This document shows, piece after piece, positions 5,020-10,726 of a DNA stretch of 10,726 nt. Positions within the stretch are counted from its first letter, which is position 1, and each line of letters opens with the position of its first letter. Both the position numbers and the translations under genes were made by a program. The stretch is from a bacterium (GTDB lineage Bacteria > Myxococcota_A > Bradymonadia > UBA7976 > UBA1532), in NCBI GenBank assembly GCA_030424955.1, contig JAUHVS010000138.1, positions 1 to 10,726 of the forward strand, read 5' to 3'. The notes beneath the pieces were generated by a model. The model was not told the origin of the DNA. It saw nothing but the letters and a program-made list of their open reading frames with translations, and made no database searches.

Positions 5020-7266
5020 ATGAAGGCATGGGGAACGGCGGGGGTTCTGGGGCGCGGCGGGCGCCGGCCGGCGTGGGCTGGGCTGCTTGGGGTGGCGCTC
5101 CTGGTGGGGGCCTTGGGCTGCGGCGACGACGCGCCGCCAGCCAGCGAGCCGGTGGTCGATAGGGGCCTGGACGTGGTGCCGGTCGACGGGGCCGTGGACC
5201 AGGACCTCGCGCCCGCCGACGCCGGCCCTGGGCCGGACGCGGCGCCGGCGCCGCCTGAGCCGGTGTGGGTCGAGGTGACGCTGGCGCCGCGCCGCGCGCT
5301 GTACGCCGTGGGCGACGAGATCACGGTCTCCGCGACGGCCTTTGACCGGGTGGGGGCGCCCATCGACGGGGCCGCGCTGACCTGGACGGTCTCCCCCCCC
5401 GGGGTGGGGAGCCTGACCGGCGACACCCTGCGGCTGACCGGCGAGGGCCCCGGGGCCGTCGTGGCCTGTGCTGGCGACAGCGTGTGCGGTCGGGCCAGCG
5501 TGTTCGTGGACGCCGGCCAGCCCGTGCTGGTGCTGACCGAGCCCGCCCGCGGGGCCACCTTGGGGGGCCCTGACGGGGCGCAGACCATCTCGGTGCGCGG
5601 CACCGCCACCGACTCGGGCGGCGACGTGACGGTGCGGGTCAACGGCCTGCGGGTCGAGGTGGGCGCCGGCGGGGCCTTCGCCATCGATCTGCCCGCGCGC
5701 TTCGGCATCAACCGCGTCGAGGTGGTGGTGGACGACGGCGTGCAGGCCCCGGTGCGCGACGTGCGCGACGTGCTGTGGGCGCCGGCCTACACCGCGACCG
5801 ACGCCGAGGGCGCCACCATCCGCGACGCCATCGGCCTGCGCATCGATCAAGCCCTGTTGGACCAGGATCGGCCGGTGGAGGTGCCGGGCGAGGCCGCGCA
5901 GGTGCAGGTGGCGGGCGCCGCGCAGCTGCTGGAGCTGCTGGTGGCGTTGGCCGACGTCTCGTCGGTGTTGGGCGATCCGCAGCTCGTCGAGGGCGAGGCC
6001 TTCAACCTGCGGGTGGATGGCGTGGACCTGGGCAAGCCCGAGATCGACCTGTACTTCACCGCGACCGGCGCTGAGCTGTTCATGCGTCTGCCGCGGGTGA
6101 CGGTGCGCACCACCGGCGGCTTGTCGCTGGAGGGCGCCGATCTCAGCCTGGACGGCAGCATCCGCGCGAGCCTGGCCGCCTTCGCGCAGCTCGACGTGGC
6201 CCTGGTGGACGGGGCGCTCTCCGTCGAGGTGTCCGACCTGGGCATCGCGGTGGAGAGCGTGACGGGGGACTTCGCCGATCCGACCGCCGAGGTGCTGGTG
6301 CAGACCTTCGGGAGCCGGCTGGGCACGCTGGCGCGGGACCTGGCGGGGGATCTGGTGACGGGCCTGGTGGCCGATCAGCTGCCCGCCCTGATCACCGGCG
6401 CGCTGGACAGCATTCTGGGCACGCTGGCGGACATCCCCATCGACGTGGCGGCCCCCATCGAGGGGATCCCACCCCTCAGCCTGCGCCTGGCCATCACCCC
6501 GGCGGCGGTCGACCTGGGCCGCCGTGAGCGGATGGCGCTGCGGCTGGACGCCCGGGTGGCGCACCCCAGCCCCGTGCTGGCGCCCCACGCGGATCCAGGC
6601 GTGCCGACCCTGGCGGGCGAAGAGGTGGTCTGGGTGGCCGGCGATGGCCTGGGCGCCGTGGTGCGGCTGGGCCTGCTGAACGGCCTGCTGCACGAGGTCT
6701 GGCGCGCGGGGCTGCTGCAGCTCACCCCGGCCCTGCCGGACGAGGTGTCCCTGCTGATCAGCGAGGTGACCCTGGACGGGCGGCTGACGCCGGTGATCGC
6801 GCCGGCGCCGCCCGGCAGCGAGCTCCCGCTCGAGGTGCAGGTGGGCGACCTGCGGGTGGCGGTGGTCGGGCCGCGGGCCGAGGCGCCCGATGTCTACGCG
6901 GTCAACCTGCGGGTCGGCCTGAGCGTGGAGGCCAACGCCGGCCAGTTCGAGCTGGTGGTCGCCGAGGCCCCCGAGATCGAGGCGACCCTGATCGTGCAGG
7001 CGGGGGCGCGGGCGTTCCTCACCGGGCCCCAGCTCGCGACCCTGCTGGAGGGGCTGGTGTGGCCGCAGGTGCAGGGCGCGCTGGCCGGCGGCCTGGCCTT
7101 TGGGATCGACGCGATCGCGCTCGATCCGGCCACGCTGTCGGCCTTTGCGCCACGGGTGACGGGCCTGACGATGGCGCCGGAGTTCGGCGGGGCGCCGACG
7201 GTGCGCGAGGGCCGCGCGGAGCTGGAGGGCGGGCTGAACGTGCGGGTGGACATCGCCGCCCCCTGA
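5020..7266 (+). CDS. Lipoprotein B: paralogue of lipoprotein A with Ig-like domains and BPI-like (TULIP) module
   Basis: A protein of about 748 residues. The ATG at 5020 has GGAG (5006-5009) 10 bases upstream. The alternative GTG at 5011 overlaps the upstream stop as GTGA but has almost no SD spacing. The gene begins 5 bases after lipoprotein A stops, so co-transcription and coupled translation are likely. A basic N-terminus and hydrophobic helix end in GALG-C34GDD, a somewhat loose lipobox. An Asp/Pro/Ala tether (about 38-78) is followed by one Ig-like domain (about 81-163) with the same D-x-x-G-x-x-I-D motif, and a glucodextranase-B-like domain (about 165-243). The final residues, about 262-748, parallel the C-terminal half of lipoprotein A: first barrel with a helical tail, proline-rich linker (about 514-537), helix LLNGLLHEVWRAGLL, second barrel. 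It has fewer Ig repeats than A. A role in lipid binding or transfer, possibly jointly with A, is inferred. Confidence 0.88.
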   Translation: MKAWGTAGVLGRGGRRPAWAGLLGVALLVGALGCGDDAPPASEPVVDRGLDVVPVDGAVDQDLAPADAGPGPDAAPAPPEPVWVEVTLAPRRALYAVGDEITVSATAFDRVGAPIDGAALTWTVSPPGVGSLTGDTLRLTGEGPGAVVACAGDSVCGRASVFVDAGQPVLVLTEPARGATLGGPDGAQTISVRGTATDSGGDVTVRVNGLRVEVGAGGAFAIDLPARFGINRVEVVVDDGVQAPVRDVRDVLWAPAYTATDAEGATIRDAIGLRIDQALLDQDRPVEVPGEAAQVQVAGAAQLLELLVALADVSSVLGDPQLVEGEAFNLRVDGVDLGKPEIDLYFTATGAELFMRLPRVTVRTTGGLSLEGADLSLDGSIRASLAAFAQLDVALVDGALSVEVSDLGIAVESVTGDFADPTAEVLVQTFGSRLGTLARDLAGDLVTGLVADQLPALITGALDSILGTLADIPIDVAAPIEGIPPLSLRLAITPAAVDLGRRERMALRLDARVAHPSPVLAPHADPGVPTLAGEEVVWVAGDGLGAVVRLGLLNGLLHEVWRAGLLQLTPALPDEVSLLISEVTLDGRLTPVIAPAPPGSELPLEVQVGDLRVAVVGPRAEAPDVYAVNLRVGLSVEANAGQFELVVAEAPEIEATLIVQAGARAFLTGPQLATLLEGLVWPQVQGALAGGLAFGIDAIALDPATLSAFAPRVTGLTMAPEFGGAPTVREGRAELEGGLNVRVDIAAP

Positions 7267-7267
7267 G

Positions 7268-7280
7268 CCCGCGCCGCGGG
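7268..7280. terminator. GC hairpin between convergent genes
   Basis: CCCGC (7268-7272) and GCGGG (7276-7280) pair perfectly around GCC. It starts one base after the lipoprotein B stop, in the 34-bp gap facing the stop of the zinc-protein gene. There is no T-run, so an intrinsic terminator is only possible. It could end transcripts from both sides. Confidence 0.3.
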
Positions 7281-7300
7281 CCCTGGGGGGCAGCCCGGGG

Positions 7301-7615
7301 CTACTTCAGCTTGGCGAACATCGCCTCCAGCTTGGACCGCGCGTCGTTGGCCTCGCGGGCGTGGTCCTCGTCCACCGCCTTGAACTCGAAGTTCATGCAG
7401 AAGTTGGCCTTCTCGCGGTCGCGGACGAAGTGCGCGGTGTTCTCGCGGCACTCATTCTCGGCGCCGGGATCCCAGAAGCGGCAGTTCTTGCAGACGTGGA
7501 AGTCCATCCCGCAGGAGGGGCACTCCTCGTTGCGCTGGACCTTGACCGACAGGTCGACCTCGTGGCCGCACTTCCAGCACTCGTAGCGCTTCTCTTCTTT
7601 GTCGAAACCGTACAT
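7301..7615 (-). CDS. Small eight-cysteine zinc-ribbon protein
   Basis: A 104-residue cytosolic-looking protein with four CxxC-type elements. C13-W-K-C16 and C32-P-S-C35 form a classic zinc ribbon. C42-K-N-C45, C56 and C73 form a second probable metal site within the run CKNCRFWDPGAENEC...ANFCMNF. The signature CRF-(W/Y/F)-DPGA-x-(N)-x-CRE followed by DKE/DRE-K-ANFC is one I recognise from small uncharacterised proteins of Myxococcota and related bacteria. The C-terminal 30 residues are charged and helical. The ATG at 7615 has a strong SD, GGAGGT, 4 bases upstream. The frame stays open further upstream, but that part is low-complexity and overlaps the divergent region. It ends in TAG, a useful fact when judging the TAG in typA. 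A perfect inverted repeat lies just upstream of the SD. Metal binding is well supported; role unknown. Confidence 0.88.
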   Translation of the reverse strand: MYGFDKEEKRYECWKCGHEVDLSVKVQRNEECPSCGMDFHVCKNCRFWDPGAENECRENTAHFVRDREKANFCMNFEFKAVDEDHAREANDARSKLEAMFAKLK

Positions 7616-7630
7616 GAGCACCTCCGAGCG

Positions 7631-7647
7631 GCGTTCTAGCAGAACGC
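7631..7647. promoter_or_regulatory. Perfect 17-bp palindrome in the divergent region
   Basis: GCGTTCT (7631-7637), AGC, AGAACGC (7641-7647) is a perfect inverted repeat with 7-bp arms. It lies 15 bases upstream of the zinc-protein ATG, just ahead of its SD (about 7620-7625), in the space shared with the TPR-CNB gene. It could be an operator for a dimeric repressor or, as RNA, a small leader hairpin. Confidence 0.45.
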
Positions 7648-7683
7648 GCACGGCCCCTCCAGGGGACAAGCGCGCGGCAGGCG

Positions 7684-7713
7684 TTGCGGCCGACACCGCC
7701 CGTGGCCGATAAC
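7684..7713 (+). promoter_or_regulatory. Weak candidate promoter for the TPR-CNB gene
   Basis: TTGCGG (7684-7689, 3 of 6) and GATAAC (7708-7713, 4 of 6) have an 18-bp spacer. The implied start near 7720 would leave only a very short leader containing the SD, so the true promoter may lie slightly further upstream. Confidence 0.25.
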
Positions 7714-7732
7714 TGCGGTGGGAGGCACGCCG

Positions 7733-9235
7733 ATGAGCCCTGGTTCCGACGAGACACACCGCCTGCACGCGTCGCTCTCGCAGTTCAAGCAGCTGCTCGC
7801 GCTGACGCCGCAGGATCCGCTGCTCCTGGACCGCGTCGCCGGGATCTACGTCCGGCTGGGTCGGCCCGTGGAGGCGGCCGACTACCTGGCTGACCGGGCC
7901 GAGATCCACTTTGAGGCGGGCCACCTGCACGAGGCAGCACGGGACTGCGAGCGGGCGCTGTTCCAGGTGCCGGAGCACCCCCGCGCGCGCCTATTGCTGG
8001 AGGGGCTGCGCAGCCGGGGGGTGGGGGCCGCGAGCGAGGACGACACCGCCATCGCCGCCGCGGCAGAGGAGGGCACCGCCCCCGAGCACACGCTCGCGCA
8101 GGATGAAGACGGCATCATCACCCTCCGCCAGCCCGCGGCCGCGTACGAGCTGCGCGTGATGCCCGCCACCATCCCCCCCGAGGGGCTGGAGTCGCTGCGG
8201 CGCACCCCAGTCGTGGACGCCGAGAGCCTGCTGGCCACCCATGACGCCGACGAGTTCTCCCTGGGGGTGGATCCGCCCACCTTGCCGCCCGACTTCCTCG
8301 AGCCGGCCGATGACCCCGAAGACGTCGCGCCCCACAGCTTCCTGGCGCCCTCGCCGACGCCGGGCACCCGCAGCGCGACGCTGGAGCGGGCCATCACCTC
8401 CAAGCTGCCGCGCATCGCCCCCCCCTCGGCGGGCCCCCAGGCGGTGCCGGCGAGCGAGTCCGGCCCGGTGTCGGCGGCCGTCGACATGTTCCAGGCGTTG
8501 CCCAGGGGCGTCCTGCGTGGGCTGATGGCCCGGGCCGAGCGGCGCACCTTCGGCGAAGAGCAGAAGCTGGCCGCGCAGGGGGCGCCCGCGGACGGCATGC
8601 TCGTCATCACCCGCGGGCGCGCCCGCGTGGAGCGCCTCAGCGAGCGGGGCCGCGAGCGGCTCGGCTTCGCGGGCGACGACGACGTCATCGGGCTGGTGGA
8701 GCACCTGCGCGGCGCCCGCTGGCGCGCGACGGTGCTGGCCGAGACCGAGGTCGAGTGTCGGCTGCTGCCCAACGCTGAGATGGCGCGGCTGCGCATGGCC
8801 TACCCGGCGCTGGACCGCTCGCTGCGGGGCGAGGCTGAGCACCAGGAGCTGCTGCTCCTCCTCACCACCGGGCCCCTGTTCCACAGCCTCAACAGTGGCG
8901 CCCGAGAGGCGCTCGCCCGCCTGTTCCGCGCCCGCACCCTGCTGGCCGACGAGGCCGTCGCGCGGGAAGGTGAGCCCGTGGAGGGGCTGTACCTGGTGCG
9001 AGGCGGCAAGCTCAGCCAGTCCAAGGGCGGGCAGCGCCTGTCATCGCTCACCGTCGGAGACTGCGCGGGCGTGCTGGCGGCCCTCGAGGGCGGGATGTCT
9101 CCGGTCACCGTGGTGGCCGAAGAGGGCGGCGAGGCCTTCTTCTTGGAGTGGGCTGAGGTGGAGGCCGTGCTCGAGGACCCGGGGGTCCGAGCGGCCTTCG
9201 AGCGGCTGGCGCCGCTGCGCCGGCTCGTGACCTGA
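7733..9235 (+). CDS. TPR protein with two cyclic-nucleotide-binding-like domains
   Basis: A 500-residue soluble protein. The ATG at 7733 has GGGAGG (7720-7725) 7 bases upstream; an in-frame GTG at 7718 lies inside that signal and is rejected. Residues about 12-95 are TPR-like helices (GIYVRLGRPVEAADYL, then HFEAGHLHEAARDCERAL). A long acidic, proline-rich and probably disordered linker follows (about 96-245). Two cyclic-nucleotide-binding (CNB, CRP-type) beta-roll domains come next. Domain 1 (about 250-352) starts MFQALP and has a phosphate-cassette-like stretch, GLVEHLRGARWRATV, with Arg331 in the place that usually contacts the nucleotide phosphate. Domain 2 (about 381-488) starts PLFHSLN, but its cassette (GVLAALEGGMSPVTVV) lacks that Arg and probably does not bind a nucleotide normally. 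There is no DNA-binding or catalytic domain, so it is more likely a sensor, scaffold or adaptor than a transcription factor. Ligand unknown. Confidence 0.88.
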   Translation: MSPGSDETHRLHASLSQFKQLLALTPQDPLLLDRVAGIYVRLGRPVEAADYLADRAEIHFEAGHLHEAARDCERALFQVPEHPRARLLLEGLRSRGVGAASEDDTAIAAAAEEGTAPEHTLAQDEDGIITLRQPAAAYELRVMPATIPPEGLESLRRTPVVDAESLLATHDADEFSLGVDPPTLPPDFLEPADDPEDVAPHSFLAPSPTPGTRSATLERAITSKLPRIAPPSAGPQAVPASESGPVSAAVDMFQALPRGVLRGLMARAERRTFGEEQKLAAQGAPADGMLVITRGRARVERLSERGRERLGFAGDDDVIGLVEHLRGARWRATVLAETEVECRLLPNAEMARLRMAYPALDRSLRGEAEHQELLLLLTTGPLFHSLNSGAREALARLFRARTLLADEAVAREGEPVEGLYLVRGGKLSQSKGGQRLSSLTVGDCAGVLAALEGGMSPVTVVAEEGGEAFFLEWAEVEAVLEDPGVRAAFERLAPLRRLVT

Positions 9236-9260
9236 GGCTGGCAGCGGCGGGGCCGTCAAG

Positions 9261-9283
9261 CGGCGCGACGCGCGGTCGCACCG
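9261..9283. terminator. Possible bidirectional terminator hairpin
   Basis: GCGAC (9265-9269) and GTCGC (9275-9279) pair around GCGCG. The stem extends past one mismatch with CGG (9261-9263) and CCG (9281-9283). It lies in the 66-bp gap between the convergent stops of the TPR-CNB gene and typA. No T-run is present. Confidence 0.35.
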
Positions 9284-9301
9284 CCCGACGGGCCGGCGGG
9301 C

Positions 9302-10726
9302 TCAGGCCTCGTTGGCCTTGACCGACTGCTTCTCGATCCGCTTGCGGTCGCTGTGGTCGAGGATCCGCTTGCGGAGCCGGATCGCGGAGGGGGTGACCTC
9401 CACCAGCTCGTCGGCGTTGATGTACTCGAGGGCCTCCTCCAGGGCGAACTTCCGGGCCACGTTGAGGCCCGTGTCGATCTCCTTGAAGGCGGTGCGCATG
9501 TTGTCGAGCTTCTTGGCCTTGCAGGGGTTGACCACCAGGTCCTGCTGGCGGGCCGACTCGCCCACCACCTGGCCGCCGTACACCTTGTCGCCCGGCTCCA
9601 CGAAGAGCTGACCGCGCAGCTGAAGGCTCTCGAGGGCGTAGGCCGCCACGGCGCCCGGCTCGAGGGCCACCATCACGCCGTACGCGCGGCGCTGGAACGC
9701 GCCCTTGTAGGGACCGTAGCCCGCGAAGACGCGGTGCAGCTGGCCGGTGCCGCGGGTCTGCGTGAGGAACTTGCTGCGGTAGCCGATGAGCGCGCGGCTG
9801 GGCAGCTTGTACTCAATGCGCACCATGCCGTCGCCGCCGACCCGCAGGTCGAGCAGGGTGCCACCGCGCTGGTTGAGCTCCTGGATCACGGCGCCGGAGT
9901 GCTCGTCGCCGCAGTCGATGGTGACGTCCTCGTAGGGCTCCTGGCGACCCTCCGGGCCGTCGCGCAGGATCACGCGGGGCATGCTCACCATGAGCTCATA
10001 CCCCTCGCGGCGCATGGTCTCGATCAAGATGCCGAGGTGCAGCTCGCCGCGGCCCGAGACCTTGAAGACCTCGGGGGAGTCGGTGTCCTCGACCCGCAGG
10101 GCGACGTTCGACTGCAGCTCGCGGGCGAGGCGCTCGCGGAGCTTGCGGCTGGTGACGTACTTGCCCTCGAGCCCCGAGAAGGGCCCGCTGTTGGCCATGA
10201 ACTCCATGGTGATGGTGGGCTCGTCCACCGCGATGGGCGGCAGCCCCTCGGCGTGGCCCAGCTCGCAGATGGTCTCGCCGGGCAGCGCGATGTCGCCGGC
10301 CTCGGCGTTCTCAATCTCGACCTGGTTCAGGCCGTCGTAGCCGTTGAGGCGCACGACCTTGCCGGTGCGGACCTCGCCGTCGATGTCGACGACGTGCAGC
10401 TGCTGGTTGCGGCGCACGCGGCCCCGCTGAATGCGGCCCACGGCGATCCGGCCCACGAACTCGTCGTAGCCGATGGTCGCGACCTGCATCTGCAGCGGGC
10501 CGTCGGGGTCGACGTCCGGCCCCGGCACGTACTCCAGGATGGCGTCCAGCAGCGGGGAGAGGCTGGTCTGCTCCTCGCCCAGCTCGTTGATGGCCCAGCC
10601 GTCACGGGCCGAGGCGTAGAGCACGGGGAAGTCGAGCTGATCGTCGTCGGCGTCGAGGGCCACGAACAGGTCGAAGACCTAGTTGAGGACCTCCTCGGGC
10701 CGGCCGTCGGGGCGGTCGACCTTGTT
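9302..10726 (-). CDS. typA: Translational GTPase TypA/BipA, 5'-truncated by the window and interrupted by an in-frame TAG
   Basis: A ribosome-binding GTPase of the EF-G/LepA class, involved in ribosome assembly and stress adaptation. The reading frame enters at the right edge with the G4 motif NKVD (10726-10715) and runs 15 codons to a TAG at 10679-10681, exactly where other TypA proteins have Glu or Gln before VFDLF. After the stop the frame is open for 453 residues from GTG 10663. These hold the G5 YASA motif, PGPDVDPDGPLQMQV leading into beta-barrel domain II, GRGELHLGILIETMRREGYE (domain III), and the C-terminal domain with LPSRALIGYRSKFLTQTRGTG, DLVVNPCK and DELVEVTPSAIRLRKR. The GTG at 10663 has no convincing SD, and a protein starting there would lack the G1-G4 motifs. 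Domain II also appears about 8 residues short near 10277-10291. The first 130 or so codons lie outside. The family call is secure; whether the gene is functional is open. It ends in TGA. Confidence 0.92.
10679..10681 (-). other. In-frame TAG stop inside typA
   Basis: On the minus strand, codons ...GAGGTCCTCAAC then TAG then GTCTTCGACCTGTTC encode EVLN-stop-VFDLF. Both sides match TypA in the same frame, so this is a nonsense codon and not a frameshift. One base change from GAG or CAG would restore the expected Glu or Gln. Confidence 0.9.

Noticed and set aside
5393..5404. C8G4 homopolymer in lipoprotein B as a phase-variation switch
   Set aside because: The frame is intact, a similar C8 run occurs in the unrelated TPR-CNB gene (8418-8425), and such runs are expected at this GC content.
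4645..6693. Long open minus-strand frame (682 codons) opposite the two lipoproteins
   Set aside because: The translation is rich in His, Gln, Arg and Gly with no domain, and it spans two real genes on the other strand. Such frames arise from strong third-position GC bias.
7616..7978. Upstream extension of the zinc-protein frame to 225 codons
   Set aside because: The extension is low-complexity, overlaps the divergent region and the oppositely oriented TPR-CNB gene, and a strong GGAGGT sits just before the ATG at 7615.
10679..10681. TAG reassigned as a sense codon in this organism
   Set aside because: The zinc-protein gene in the same window ends at a TAG (7301-7303) at the expected protein length, so general reassignment is unlikely. 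Error or local nonsense mutation is simpler.
1..10726. CRISPR arrays, tRNA or rRNA genes, insertion sequences, defence or secretion systems
   Set aside because: I looked on both strands and found no direct-repeat/spacer pattern, cloverleaf, terminal inverted repeats with a transposase, or matching protein families.

Overview
The window is very GC-rich (about 70% or more by eye), densely coded and chromosomal in character. I see no rRNA, tRNA, transposase, phage gene or CRISPR array. Two large lipoproteins carry a 'CGDD' mature N-terminus followed by an Asp/Pro/Ala-rich tether. A small zinc protein and a TPR plus cyclic-nucleotide-binding-like protein of unknown role accompany them. This style is typical of Myxococcota and Bradymonadales-type ('deltaproteobacterial') genomes. 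The assignment rests on gene style only; no phylogenetic marker was tested.

Layout from left to right. (1) Leftward genes on the minus strand: a two-domain acidic DUF1292/DUF3727-like protein (2065-1484), a PcaF/PaaJ-type thiolase (1389-190), and the first 42 codons of a small membrane-type protein (126 to beyond the left edge). The thiolase and the small gene each have an inverted repeat overlapping the Shine-Dalgarno (SD) sequence. (2) A 177-bp divergent promoter region (2066-2242). (3) Two rightward, tightly coupled paralogous lipoproteins (2243-5014 and 5020-7266). Each has a lipobox, an acidic tether, Ig-like domains, and a C-terminal half of about 480 residues that reads like a two-barrel TULIP (BPI/LBP-type) lipid-binding module. 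(4) A leftward 104-residue, eight-cysteine zinc protein (7615-7301), convergent with the lipoprotein pair. (5) After a second divergent region containing a perfect 17-bp palindrome, a rightward TPR plus double cNMP-binding-like protein (7733-9235). (6) Convergent with it, the 3' three-quarters of typA/bipA (10726-9302), interrupted by an in-frame TAG at 10679-10681.

The lipoprotein pair is the most interesting content. The order barrel, proline-rich linker, 'LN..L..(L/V)W.AGL' helix, second barrel appears in both proteins and parallels eukaryotic BPI. The two probably form one operon and act together at the cell envelope in lipid binding or transfer; that role is inference. The flanking genes (thiolase, acidic protein, zinc protein, TPR-CNB protein, typA) have no visible functional link to the pair. 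The typA stop is either a real disabling mutation, a sequence error, or readthrough. TAG is the normal stop of the zinc-protein gene in this same window, which argues against general recoding.
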